NCBI GenBank assembly: GCA_028822935.1
Contig: JAPKCM010000016.1
Span: 1-64,000 of the forward strand
Direction of reading: 5' to 3'
DNA length: 64,000 nt
From: Akkermansiaceae bacterium
Lineage (GTDB): Bacteria; Verrucomicrobiota; Verrucomicrobiia; Verrucomicrobiales; Akkermansiaceae
Each line of letters opens with the position of its first letter. The first letter of the stretch is position 1. The translations under genes were made by a program, and so were the position numbers. A model generated the notes under the pieces. That model saw only the letters and a program-made list of their open reading frames with translations, ran no database searches and had not been told where the DNA came from. Of the stretch, positions 15,268 to 24,308 are shown piece by piece.

Positions 15268-17594
15268 TCAGTCTCCTCGTCTCGCAGGCGCTTCCGCGCT
15301 CTTTCAGCCATCCTCTGGAGTTCTTGCGTTGAGCCCTTACTCGCAGGACCAAATCTCACCTCTTGATAGACAGGGATCAATTCGGGCGCTTTTTCACGGA
15401 GCCATTCGCTCAGAGGAATCGAAGCGGGCCGCAGACCGACCCGCTTTGCTAACCAGCGCTCAAAATCCGCCAAGGGATTATCAATCCGTGCCCGCACCGC
15501 CCAGCTCCCAAGCAGCTCTTCCCCTCTCTCCCCCCGTGTCGTCCACAATCTGAGCACGACTCGCACCAAAATAAGGAAGAGACCTCCAAATAGGATCAAT
15601 TTCACCAAGAAGGAAACGATCGCGCCTGAAAACCAGACGATCAGATCGGCGAGCGAGATTTGCCACCAATCCGAAAGCTTCTGGCTCCAACTACTCTCGA
15701 CCCCAGTGAAGTCCAGCCAGGTCGAGGGGGTCATATCGACCTCGACCCACTCTCCTCCCCGACAACGCCAGATGGGCCTCTTCCCTCGATTGATCCACTC
15801 ACTCCCAAAAACCATTCTCGTCAGCACTTCCGCACGCCCTCTTTTTAAATAGCCCAGATGCCCAAGTTCTCCGGGAGAATCAGTAACCCCGTCCTCACGA
15901 TACGCAACCTCCCAAGCTTCCACGTAAGCGCTCTCCAGCCATACAGGTTGATCCCCCGGCCGCGCTTCATTGACCCATTCGCCACCCAGATAGGCTTGCG
16001 CCCAAGCATGAGCATGCTTCCCCCGGAGAATCCATTCGCCCTTCTCCTTTCCTTCTTCATCCACGACGTAGCCCACCGCATAGCGCGTGGGAATCCCCGC
16101 TCTGCGGAGTAGCATAGCAGCGGTCGAAGCAAAATACTCACAGTGCCCCGAATCCATTTCCTCCAGAAAGTGAGTCACCGGAGGGACATCCTCATCGGGT
16201 TTCGGTTTCAGCGAATATGAAAAATTCTTCAGCAAATAAGCCCGAAGCATGCTGCGTAAAATCTCCTGCTCTCCCCGATCATTCCTCCTGCTCGACCAGT
16301 CCGGTTTCCTCCTAATATCACCATCGCGATCACGAGACCATTCCGGGAGATCTTCGACTCCCAACCCTTTCCAAAACCGATCCAGCCCTGGAATTTCCTT
16401 CACCGGAAGTTCAAGATCTCGAATCGAAGGATCAAGATCCGCCGAAGCGAGCCGGTTCTGAGCGCCCGAAACCATTTCGATTTCAATCGCTCCATTATCG
16501 GGATCGCTGAGCCGGGTCGTTCCCTGAGAGTTCGCGTTCATTCCCTCTGCCGCGATCTCTTCATAGCGGAGAACGTTGTGAGGAATGGGAATGAGGCTTT
16601 CATCCGAGACCAAACCACGGACCCGGCTCCGGTGCACCTCAGCCGCCTCTTTCCCCTCGGTGGCATAGAAAAAGGTATCCCCTTCAAAAAGAAGAGACTC
16701 AAAATCACCACCGACATCACGGTCCGAATCGATCTTCTCCTTCCAGCGTACTAAGCGCCGACGTGCCTTCCACTGCGTTCCCCTCGGCTCGTTGTAAACC
16801 GCGAGCCTAAGACGCTGCGGCCTCTTCCCTTTATCCTGATAATAGCGCCAATCGATCTTCGGGCTCAGTTGGATTTCGGCGATCTTTCCCAACGCCGTGC
16901 TCACTTCACGGCCCGATTCGATGTCCTCCTTTTGGTGCAATCGAGTCGCCGCCAGCTTGTAAACCTCTAAAATAGCCCACGAAAGCCCCAAGGCCAGTAC
17001 TAGAGATGTCACATAGCTGATTCCCCAGGCAATCGGGCGCGAGCGCGTCTCACGCATGAAATAGAGGCCAACTCCAAAGAGAACGACCACTCCCGAGCCA
17101 TACCAAAGAAAACTGCGCAGCCCCAAACCCGCCGAAATAAGAATAATTCCCAGATAAGGGAACCCGATCTGAGCGGGGCTAATCAGCACCGGCCGGCCGG
17201 CCTTTCGATCGAGGTTAATCTTACGACGCGCAAAGTAGGAAAACGAAGTCAGTGGCACCCCTCGATCAGCCGAATACTGCTGGGCCAGCCCCAAAGGCAT
17301 AAAAATAAACGGCAACCACGACAGAAGCGTCAGCGACGCCTCAGCACTCCGTTCTTCGTCAGACGAGAAAAAGCGCACCGCAGCGATAATCAAAACCACA
17401 ATACAGAGCTGCCACGCGCGCACGAAGCCCTTTTCGCCAAAGTGCCAACGCAAGGACGTCCAATGCCGGGCCTCGAACGCAACTGCCCCGAGTAGGCCAA
17501 TAAAAGGATAATCCCCCATCGCTCCCCAGAAAAGGAACCCCAGTCCGAGCAGAAGCCGGGGCGGAGCTTTGAGCATGACTTCTTCCTCCCTCAT
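15264..17594 (-). CDS. TgpA-like membrane transglutaminase
   Basis: 776 residues from ATG 17594, whose ATGA overlaps the DUF58 stop. The track ORF starts 15 codons earlier. The N-terminal 200 residues hold about six membrane helices (DUF3488 region). A long extracytoplasmic part follows with a transglutaminase-core triad: Cys in SGHCEYFASTAAMLLRRAGIPTR, His in RGKHAHAWAQAYLGGEWV, and Asp in VEVDMTPSTW. A late membrane helix (IVSFLVKLILFGGLFLILV) and a cytoplasmic tail end the protein. This is the TgpA/YebA-type architecture normally linked to DUF58 and MoxR genes, as here. The natural substrate is unknown. It is the last gene of the four-gene minus-strand operon. Confidence 0.9.
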   Translation of the reverse strand: MREEEVMLKAPPRLLLGLGFLFWGAMGDYPFIGLLGAVAFEARHWTSLRWHFGEKGFVRAWQLCIVVLIIAAVRFFSSDEERSAEASLTLLSWLPFIFMPLGLAQQYSADRGVPLTSFSYFARRKINLDRKAGRPVLISPAQIGFPYLGIILISAGLGLRSFLWYGSGVVVLFGVGLYFMRETRSRPIAWGISYVTSLVLALGLSWAILEVYKLAATRLHQKEDIESGREVSTALGKIAEIQLSPKIDWRYYQDKGKRPQRLRLAVYNEPRGTQWKARRRLVRWKEKIDSDRDVGGDFESLLFEGDTFFYATEGKEAAEVHRSRVRGLVSDESLIPIPHNVLRYEEIAAEGMNANSQGTTRLSDPDNGAIEIEMVSGAQNRLASADLDPSIRDLELPVKEIPGLDRFWKGLGVEDLPEWSRDRDGDIRRKPDWSSRRNDRGEQEILRSMLRAYLLKNFSYSLKPKPDEDVPPVTHFLEEMDSGHCEYFASTAAMLLRRAGIPTRYAVGYVVDEEGKEKGEWILRGKHAHAWAQAYLGGEWVNEARPGDQPVWLESAYVEAWEVAYREDGVTDSPGELGHLGYLKRGRAEVLTRMVFGSEWINRGKRPIWRCRGGEWVEVDMTPSTWLDFTGVESSWSQKLSDWWQISLADLIVWFSGAIVSFLVKLILFGGLFLILVRVVLRLWTTRGERGEELLGSWAVRARIDNPLADFERWLAKRVGLRPASIPLSEWLREKAPELIPVYQEVRFGPASKGSTQELQRMAERARKRLRDEETD

Positions 17595-18952
17595 GAGTTC
17601 GTTAGTAGATCGAGTTGCACTTGGTCCCACCGCAGCCAATGAACTCCTTCAAGATCTGCCGGAGCTTCACCCACCCCGACGACATAAAGGCGAATCTCAA
17701 GTCCGCTGCGCCGCAGTTGACTCACAAATTCCCTGCGCTCCTCGCTCCAGCCAGAAAGGACCACCACGCAGGCCGTCATTTCCGCAGCATAGCGTAGGAC
17801 GAGCTTGCGAAGAGAGTCATAACCAGCTTCCTCATCGCTTCCCTCCACCCGGGCGAGAACCTCCATCAAGCCCTCGGCCCGCGCCACCCCTCGACCCGCC
17901 GTAAAAACAAGCGGTGAATCACGAACAAACATCAGATCCAGCAGGCAACGACGTCGATCCATCGTGGAAACAAAACTCGCCGCGACCGAAACCGCCTCTT
18001 CAAAGAGCTCGGGACCACTTTCTTTCAGCGAGGTGTCGAGCACCAAGCCATAGCGGGGAAAGCGCGCCTCCTCGAATTCCCTCACGATGGGCTCCCCGGT
18101 CCGCGCCCAGGCCTTCCAATCGATTCGTCGGAGAGAATCTCCCGGATGATACTCACGTAATCCCAGAAACTCACCACCTTCTCCCCTTACCTCCGACGCC
18201 GTCTCCCCTCCGACTTTTAACTCCGATATCCCTTCGAGTTTCAACTCTGGAAGTCGATAGCGACGCGGAATCACGAGGATCTCATCGGCCTCTCCCTTGG
18301 TGCGACGAATGCGTTGAAACAGTCCAAAAGGATCAGGGAGAACCACCCGGAGATCATCAAGCACGACTACGCCTCTCCGATTCGGCATGAGCGCCAGCCG
18401 TGTGCTCACCGACTCCCCCGAACGCAACTCCAGCACTTCCGACCGGCTCAGTGATTTCCATTTTCCACCGCGATCCGTGAGCCATTTCCAGCGATAGAAA
18501 GCAAAGAATCGGTCAAAAGGATTGCGCTTTTCCTCGCCCGGTTCCTTTAGATGGATGAACTCCCATTCCGTTGGTCGCGGGTCGTCACCGGAATCTTTGA
18601 GATAAAAACCCCGCAAGGCGGATCGCCCCATGTTGGTGGCCGTGACCAGATAGCGAATCTCTTCCCCCACCGCACCAGTCGCGGGCACCTCGCGGGAAAT
18701 GGCGATCTTACCTCGCCGTATGAAAGCCCAGATAAAGCCCACCGAAAGAAGACCGAATAATAGCGCCGACAAGAGGAACACCACGCTTTGATCCAGGTTC
18801 GCCCCCATCAGGACACTCAAAACCAGCAAGCCCATGAGAAACCATGCAAGAGGGGTAATCCGCCGCTTGATGAAAAAGCCCACCGCACTTCCCTGCCGAT
18901 AAATCTTACACAACCACCAGTAGAAAGTCGTGTTTGCCCAGGTCTTCTCCAT
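17591..18952 (-). CDS. DUF58 domain protein with N-terminal membrane anchor
   Basis: 453 residues. Two membrane helices near residues 32-75 (LAWFLMGLLVLSVLMGANL; VVFLLSALLFGLLSVGFIWAF) are followed by an extracytoplasmic beta-rich region. The DUF58 core is LGLREYHPGDSLRRIDWKAWARTGEPIVREFEE, with a VWA-like tail starting RYGLVLDTSLKES. The MIDAS-like motif is weak (DTSLK). DUF58 proteins accompany MoxR ATPases and are thought to take part in assembly or activation of membrane and secreted complexes. The stop overlaps the transglutaminase start (ATGA), and 39 bases separate it from the MoxR gene upstream. The first 30 residues are poorly conserved, so the start may lie a little further in. Confidence 0.87.
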   Translation of the reverse strand: MEKTWANTTFYWWLCKIYRQGSAVGFFIKRRITPLAWFLMGLLVLSVLMGANLDQSVVFLLSALLFGLLSVGFIWAFIRRGKIAISREVPATGAVGEEIRYLVTATNMGRSALRGFYLKDSGDDPRPTEWEFIHLKEPGEEKRNPFDRFFAFYRWKWLTDRGGKWKSLSRSEVLELRSGESVSTRLALMPNRRGVVVLDDLRVVLPDPFGLFQRIRRTKGEADEILVIPRRYRLPELKLEGISELKVGGETASEVRGEGGEFLGLREYHPGDSLRRIDWKAWARTGEPIVREFEEARFPRYGLVLDTSLKESGPELFEEAVSVAASFVSTMDRRRCLLDLMFVRDSPLVFTAGRGVARAEGLMEVLARVEGSDEEAGYDSLRKLVLRYAAEMTACVVVLSGWSEERREFVSQLRRSGLEIRLYVVGVGEAPADLEGVHWLRWDQVQLDLLTNS

Positions 18953-18991
18953 CGTTTTTTAAGAAACCACAGCCCTAGGGATGTCGCAAGT

Positions 18992-19933
18992 TCACACCGG
19001 CACTTCGAGTGTTTCGATCACCTCAGCGACCACGTCCCGCCCACTACGACCCGCGTAGGCGGCATCCGCCTCGAGAACCAACCGGTGAGCCACCACATCG
19101 GGTGCCAGCGCTTGAATCGTCTTAGGCACCACAAATTCAGCTCCTTGAAAAAGAGTCAGCGCTTGGGAAATCCGTAGAAGACCCAGTGAAGCACGCGGAC
19201 TAGCTGCTAGCTTCACTTCCGGAATTTCACGGGTCTGCGCCACGATCCGCACAATGTATTCCTGCAAATCCCGTGTGATCCTGACCTGCTTAACCGCCTC
19301 ACAAAGATGTGTCACCTCCTCTCGGGAAACCACGGGAGCGAGACTCTCTAAAGGATGCCGCTGACTCTGAGCTTCCAAAATGGACAGCTCATCCTCAATC
19401 GAAACATAGCCCAAGGATCGTTTCAGCGAAAAGCGATCCATCTGCGCTTCCGGCAGCGGATAGGTCCCGCGCAACTCAACCGGGTTCTGGGTCGCGATCA
19501 CGAAAAAGAGATCACCCAAGTCATAGCGGGTTCCTTCAATCGTCGCCTGGCCCTCCGCCATCGCTTCCAACAAGGCACTTTGAGTCCGCGGTGAAGCTCT
19601 ATTAATTTCATCAGCCAAGAGAATATCAGTGAAGATCGGCCCTCGATGAAAATCAAAGGTCGATGTCCGGGGATCCAACACGCTGACCCCGAGAATATCC
19701 GAGGGCAAAAGATCGGGAGTAAATTGGATCCGCTGAAACTCAGTCTCCCCAATCGAGCCCGCGATCGCCTTCGCCAGCGTGGTCTTGCCCGTCCCTGGTG
19801 AATCTTCCAGTAGCACGTGCCCCCCTGCCACCATCGTGGCCAGCACCCGCCTTATTGTCTCGGACTGCCCGAGCATCACCTCTTGAATAGATGCCTCCAG
19901 TCGAGAGGCTGTCTTCATTGCTTCCTCTATCAT
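18992..19933 (-). CDS. MoxR family AAA ATPase (cluster 1)
   Basis: 313 residues, typical MoxR size. Walker A is SPGTGKTTLAKAIAGS (residues about 45-60), Walker B is ILLADEINRASPRTQSALLEAMAEGQ, sensor 1 is FFVIATQNPVELRGTYPLPEAQMDRF, and ASPRASLGLLRISQAL is the C-terminal lid. MoxR ATPases act as chaperone-like remodelers paired with VWA or DUF58 proteins. The start codon overlaps the last base of the upstream gene's stop codon, so the operon order is secreted protein, MoxR, DUF58, transglutaminase. A second, clearly different paralogue is at 31612. Here the P-loop is GTGKTT, whereas the paralogue has GLAKT. Confidence 0.94.
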   Translation of the reverse strand: MIEEAMKTASRLEASIQEVMLGQSETIRRVLATMVAGGHVLLEDSPGTGKTTLAKAIAGSIGETEFQRIQFTPDLLPSDILGVSVLDPRTSTFDFHRGPIFTDILLADEINRASPRTQSALLEAMAEGQATIEGTRYDLGDLFFVIATQNPVELRGTYPLPEAQMDRFSLKRSLGYVSIEDELSILEAQSQRHPLESLAPVVSREEVTHLCEAVKQVRITRDLQEYIVRIVAQTREIPEVKLAASPRASLGLLRISQALTLFQGAEFVVPKTIQALAPDVVAHRLVLEADAAYAGRSGRDVVAEVIETLEVPV

Positions 19934-21951
19934 TAATCTTTAGCGTTCCGGTCCGCATCCCACGCATCCCAGACAGGACGAGTCACCTTCTTATGCCATT
20001 CGAAAAGAGCTTTCAGGGAGGCGAAATCCTTCTCTCCTAAATCCTTACCCAATCTTTCAAGCGCCGTGTCGTTCTGCATCGTTTTACCGCGATTTGTCGG
20101 CAACCAGAGCTCCACATCGAGCAGCACCCGCGGGCCTTTTTCTGTTTCGGCGACCACCATGAGCGGACAATTCATTTCGAGTCCCCGTCCTGCATCCACC
20201 ATCAAACTTACTCCATGAAATGCGCCCTCACTCTTTGAATCAATGAAGCGATCCTCCACCACGCCCGCCCGGGCCCCTTTCATCGAAGCCGTAAGATTTC
20301 GAAGCAGCTTCTTCGGAGATTCTGGAATCTTAATCGATCCCGATTCCCCCACGAGGGAAATCACTTCCCCGGACAGAAGGGACTTGCGCCAAGCAAGTGC
20401 AGTTTTGCGGGCGATTCCTTCGGAAGGAGCCAGCTTATCGGGGACAACAATGCTGATTCCCATCAGCAAATTCTTCCCGGCATCCTCTTTAAGGGTCTTT
20501 TGCTCCTTTTTAAAATAGTCCTCGAGCGCCTTGACGTCGGCTGTCTTTTTGGGAGGCACTTCGCTTGAGCTCGGCAGAAACGACCATCCGGCCTTCGTCT
20601 TCATCATCCACAAGGAAAGAAAATCCGGTTCCCAACTGGTTTTACGAGCCGATCGAAAAATCCCCAAGGCCAGATCTCCTTTCACTTCTTGCTTCACCAC
20701 TTGCAGCGTAGCCGTGCTCCCGACCTTTTTCGCATCGCTCCACCATTGGGCAGCCTGAACGTAAAGCGCGTCTAAATTTCCTTCAGCAGCAGCATTTCCC
20801 TCTTCAGCATCGTCACCAGCTTTCTCCTTCCGATGAAGCAAGCGCGCATATTCTCGATAGTCTTCCTTGCCAAAATCTTTCGCCAGCAATCCCATGAGAT
20901 CCTCTGGAGTCTTCCCTCGGCGAGCAGTAAACTGTTTCTCAAAAATCGAAACCAATTCAGAAGCGTATTCCTCGTCTCTCCAATTAAATTCCTGATGGTG
21001 GGCCGAAGAGTGGGCGCTGTAATTCTCATTCGCATAGGCGAAAAAGGCAGGCATCTTCACCCGCCATCCAGAGCCATTATTCTCCAAGTTAAAACGAATC
21101 ACCCGATTAGTTCCCCCGCGCATATTATTTCCTTTGGAAGTGATGAAGCCCATCAGGATCGAGCTTTCATCAGGAGCAAGATCTGACTCAATCTTCACTT
21201 GCAGGACACTCGGGTCAGTCAGGAGATTCCACACTTTCATCCGGTCTTTCCCCCTCAATCCGATTTCCGCAGCTTCAGCCACATGCTCCCAATCAGTCTC
21301 GTCATCACCCTCCCGCTCAAGCACTCCCTGCCAAATAAGGAGTTCGTTCTCCTTCTTGGCACGCACCGCTGCGAGGAAGTATTTCAAGGCTTCTTCCGCC
21401 TTTGCATTCTTGAGAACCTCCGCATCAACAATCGCCAAAAGCGACTTCTTGAATTCTTGCAGGGCCAAACGATAAAATTTCTCTCCCTGGAAAAATCGTT
21501 CCTTGGCCAACCACCGCTCCATCTCACGCGCTTGCTCCCGTTGCGTCTGCTCAAAGCCGTTTCCCGCGTTGGCAAAACTTCCCTCGTTCGGAGCAATCTT
21601 CCATTCCCCGTTTTTTTTCCGTAAACCAAAAGCCAGTATCCGAAGATAGTCAGGACCTGATTTACCATTCGCCGCGATCACCACCGCCGCGAAATCTCCC
21701 TCAATCTTTTCCGACGCCGCAGTAAAGACAGCCTCTTCCGCCTGAGACCAAGTCGCCAAAGCGCCCCAACGTTTCTGAATCAACGCCTGCTGATTCGGAC
21801 CACAGAAGGGCGAGATACCGAGGCTCTCCAGCTTCTCGATATTCGAAGTCCCTCCCTTCACCTTCTCCAGAACCTGAAGCAATACATCGGTCGGTGCCCC
21901 CGCAAAAAGCGAGAGGGCAGACGAGAAAAGGAAGAGACTTACAAGTCGCAT
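19933..21951 (-). CDS. large secreted protein heading a MoxR operon, unknown function
   Basis: 672 residues. A signal peptide is clear (RLVSLFLFSSALSLFAGAP). The mature protein is lysine- and glutamate-rich and mostly helical. At least two regions look alike in layout: a statement of a mature beta segment after ALEDYFKKEQKTLKE and around FIDSKSEGAFHGVSLMVDAGRG. I recognise no catalytic motif and no known domain. It is the first gene of the MoxR-DUF58-transglutaminase operon (stop at the MoxR start), which implies it is the periplasmic or surface partner or client of that module. That role is inference from position. Confidence 0.78.
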   Translation of the reverse strand: MRLVSLFLFSSALSLFAGAPTDVLLQVLEKVKGGTSNIEKLESLGISPFCGPNQQALIQKRWGALATWSQAEEAVFTAASEKIEGDFAAVVIAANGKSGPDYLRILAFGLRKKNGEWKIAPNEGSFANAGNGFEQTQREQAREMERWLAKERFFQGEKFYRLALQEFKKSLLAIVDAEVLKNAKAEEALKYFLAAVRAKKENELLIWQGVLEREGDDETDWEHVAEAAEIGLRGKDRMKVWNLLTDPSVLQVKIESDLAPDESSILMGFITSKGNNMRGGTNRVIRFNLENNGSGWRVKMPAFFAYANENYSAHSSAHHQEFNWRDEEYASELVSIFEKQFTARRGKTPEDLMGLLAKDFGKEDYREYARLLHRKEKAGDDAEEGNAAAEGNLDALYVQAAQWWSDAKKVGSTATLQVVKQEVKGDLALGIFRSARKTSWEPDFLSLWMMKTKAGWSFLPSSSEVPPKKTADVKALEDYFKKEQKTLKEDAGKNLLMGISIVVPDKLAPSEGIARKTALAWRKSLLSGEVISLVGESGSIKIPESPKKLLRNLTASMKGARAGVVEDRFIDSKSEGAFHGVSLMVDAGRGLEMNCPLMVVAETEKGPRVLLDVELWLPTNRGKTMQNDTALERLGKDLGEKDFASLKALFEWHKKVTRPVWDAWDADRNAKD

Positions 21952-22070
21952 AAGCTAATTAATGCACCGCACGGAGGATCACACAAGCGCGCAAGTCGCA
22001 CCCTTAAGAGCGACTCCCGCCTGCGAAATCGTCTTGCGCGCGCCATTCCCCGCAGTTAAAGGGTTCTTCG

Positions 22071-23036
22071 ATGAGAATTTTGACGGGACTCCAACCCAGC
22101 GGCCGCCTTCATGTGGGAAACTATTTTGGCGCCATGAAACCCGCGGTAGACGCTCAGGATGAAGGAGATGGATACTACTTCATCGCCGACTACCACGCCA
22201 TGACCACTACCCATGAGGCTTCCGCCCTCCGGGAGAATGTCCGCGGCGTCGCGATTGACTTCCTGGCCTGTGGTTTTGACCCCTCCAAGGCCGTTTTTTT
22301 CAAACAAAGTGCCGTTCCCGCCGTCAACGAACTTGCCTGGATTCTCTCCACCGTCTGTCCCATGGGACTCCTTGAGCGTTGCCATTCTTACAAAGACAAA
22401 ATCGCCAAAGGATTTTCCGCCAACCACGCCCTCTTCGCCTACCCCGCCCTCATGGCCGCAGACATCCTCCTCTACGATTCAAATGTCGTCCCGGTGGGAG
22501 AAGATCAAAAGCAACACCTCGAAGTCACTCGCGATCTCGTCGGAAAGATCAACGAGCGCTACGGCGACGGCACCCTGGTCATGCCTGAGGCCCGCATTCG
22601 CAGCGCCACCGCCAAGGTTCCGGGTCTCGATGGCGAAAAGATGAGCAAGAGCTACAGCAACACCCTCCCCATCTTCGGCGAGGAGAAGCCCGTTCGGAAA
22701 CTCATCATGAAAATCCAGACCGACTCCGCTCAGGTCGAAGATTCAAAACCCACCGAGAATTCTATCATTCTTGCCCTTTACAAACTCTTCGCCAGCGAAA
22801 GCGACTACGCCCAAATGGTCACCGACCACGAAAATGGCGGCTGCGGATACGGCGACTTTAAAAAGCGCCTCGCGGATGCCTACTGGGACTACTTCGCGCC
22901 GATGCGCCTCAAGCGGGCCGAACTCGCTGCCGACCCGGCGCAAGTCGACGCCATTCTCGCAACCGGAGCCGAGAAGGCCCGCGACGAAGCCGCCATCGTC
23001 CTCGATCGCGTGCGCAAGGCCGTTGGTCTGATCTAA
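22071..23036 (+). CDS. trpS: tryptophan--tRNA ligase
   Basis: 321 residues, normal for the class Ic enzyme. The HIGH-type motif is GLQPSGRLHVGNYFGAM and the KMSKS loop is DGEKMSKSYSNTLPIFG. The tryptophan pocket region YPALMAADILLYDSNVVPVGEDQKQHLEVTRDLV is intact. It charges tRNA-Trp in the cytoplasm. It lies in a plus-strand run ahead of a decayed gene and the Mla-type ATPase. No T-box or trp-codon leader is visible in the 119 bases upstream. Confidence 0.97.
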   Translation: MRILTGLQPSGRLHVGNYFGAMKPAVDAQDEGDGYYFIADYHAMTTTHEASALRENVRGVAIDFLACGFDPSKAVFFKQSAVPAVNELAWILSTVCPMGLLERCHSYKDKIAKGFSANHALFAYPALMAADILLYDSNVVPVGEDQKQHLEVTRDLVGKINERYGDGTLVMPEARIRSATAKVPGLDGEKMSKSYSNTLPIFGEEKPVRKLIMKIQTDSAQVEDSKPTENSIILALYKLFASESDYAQMVTDHENGGCGYGDFKKRLADAYWDYFAPMRLKRAELAADPAQVDAILATGAEKARDEAAIVLDRVRKAVGLI

Positions 23037-23042
23037 GTCGCG

Positions 23043-23452
23043 ATGTGGCATATTCTCTACCTCCTCGTTACCATTCTCTTCTGGCCCTACCCGCAGTCGA
23101 AGCAAACGAGGGAATAATCCACCCTTGGCAATACGGAGTTTAATAAGAAGGCCTCCCTTTTCTGGCTCTGGTTTGGCATCATCGGCACCCTGACCGTCAT
23201 CAGATCATCCACCAGCAGCCGGCTATCCGACGCCTCCACCACCTGCCTCCCAATTGTCCTCGCTCACCTGCATGATCATCCCTTAACCTCCAAACATCAT
23301 GCGGCCATAGCTACGCAGCTTTCAAAAAACCCATCGCCGCCGGAGCTCCTCTCGACAGCCTCATATCCCAGATCAATCACCCCAACCGCAAAGACCACAA
23401 CCTCGTTGCCAAAGAACTCCTCCGCTGGTTCCCCGCCAAGAAAACCCCATGA
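23043..23452 (+). pseudogene. decayed gene for a small two-helix membrane protein
   Basis: The stretch between trpS and the ABC ATPase carries coding-like pieces in different frames. MWHILYLLVTILFWPYPQSK ends in an in-frame TAA, then the same frame continues NTEFNKKASLFWLWFGIIGTLTVI, a second membrane helix. A proline-rich piece (DHPPAAGYPTPPPPAS) is one frame over, and SYAAFKKPIAAGAPLDSLIS through LRWFPAKKTP is in a third frame. The last piece ends in a TGA overlapping the ATPase start as ATGA, the coupling expected of a former operon gene. One stop and two frameshifts separate the parts. The family is unknown, and it does not resemble an MlaE permease. Confidence 0.42.
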
Positions 23453-24219
23453 TCAAAGAAGACACATTTCTTGAGATCCGCGCCCTCGAAAAGAGCTTTG
23501 GCCCTCAAAAGGTGCTCAAGGGCATCGATCTCGATGTGCAGCGGGGCGAAACCCTCGTCATCCTCGGCGGCTCTGGATGTGGAAAGTCGGTTCTTATGAA
23601 GCATCTCATCGGCCTCCTTCAACCCGATACTGGTTCAGTCATTTTTCAGGGAAAAGACCTCGCAAAACTCAAGGAACGTGAACTCACCTTCGCCCGCCGC
23701 CGCATCAGCATGATGTTTCAAAGCGGGGCTCTTTTTGACTCGATGACCGTGAAGGAAAATATCGCCTTCCCTCTTCGAGAAGCAGGAATTCATGATAAGG
23801 AGGAAATCGCGGAACGCGTAGCCGAAGCGCTCAACATCGTAAAGCTCCCCGGTCAGGAGGAAAAAATGCCCTCCGACCTCTCCGGCGGCATGCGTAAACG
23901 GGTCGCTCTCGCCCGAGCCGTCGTCGAGAAGCCATGCTGCGTTCTTTACGATGAGCCCCACGCCGGGCTCGATCCCGTCACCGCTGATGCCATCGACCAT
24001 CTCATCAAGGATCTCGAACAAGACCACGGCATCACCAACATCGTCGTCACTCACGAGATGCGCAGCGTCTTCCGCATCGCCAGCAGAATCGTCTTCATGA
24101 AGGAAGGAGAAGTCTACTGGGAAGGAACCACTCAGGAGCTCAAAGAGACGAAAGATCAGATCTTAAGCGACTTCATCCACGGTCGTTCCGCGGAACCTTG
24201 GGGAAAACCCAGACTCTAA
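23449..24219 (+). CDS. ABC transporter ATP-binding protein, MlaF/Ttg2A type
   Basis: 256 residues, one complete ATPase domain. Walker A is LGGSGCGKSVLMKHLIGLL, the Q-loop is MMFQSGALFDSMTVKENIAFPLRE (the GALFDSMTV form is typical of the Mla group), the signature is LSGGMRKRVALARAV, Walker B is CCVLYDEPHAGLD, and the switch histidine is in IVVTHEMRS. These ATPases power retrograde or anterograde phospholipid movement between the membranes together with an MlaE permease and an MlaD MCE protein. An MCE gene follows 89 bases downstream. No permease gene is present here. Confidence 0.93.
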   Translation: MIKEDTFLEIRALEKSFGPQKVLKGIDLDVQRGETLVILGGSGCGKSVLMKHLIGLLQPDTGSVIFQGKDLAKLKERELTFARRRISMMFQSGALFDSMTVKENIAFPLREAGIHDKEEIAERVAEALNIVKLPGQEEKMPSDLSGGMRKRVALARAVVEKPCCVLYDEPHAGLDPVTADAIDHLIKDLEQDHGITNIVVTHEMRSVFRIASRIVFMKEGEVYWEGTTQELKETKDQILSDFIHGRSAEPWGKPRL

Positions 24220-24308
24220 ACATCCCAAAGAAGCGAAGGAGGATCCATCCGTGATTTCCCCATCAAACCCGCCCTTGAAATTTCATCCTATCAGGAGACA
24301 CTGTTCAT

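Noticed and set aside
23037-23448. MlaE permease remnant
   Set aside because: The coding-like pieces (two helices, a proline-rich piece and a basic tail) do not match MlaE length or motifs.
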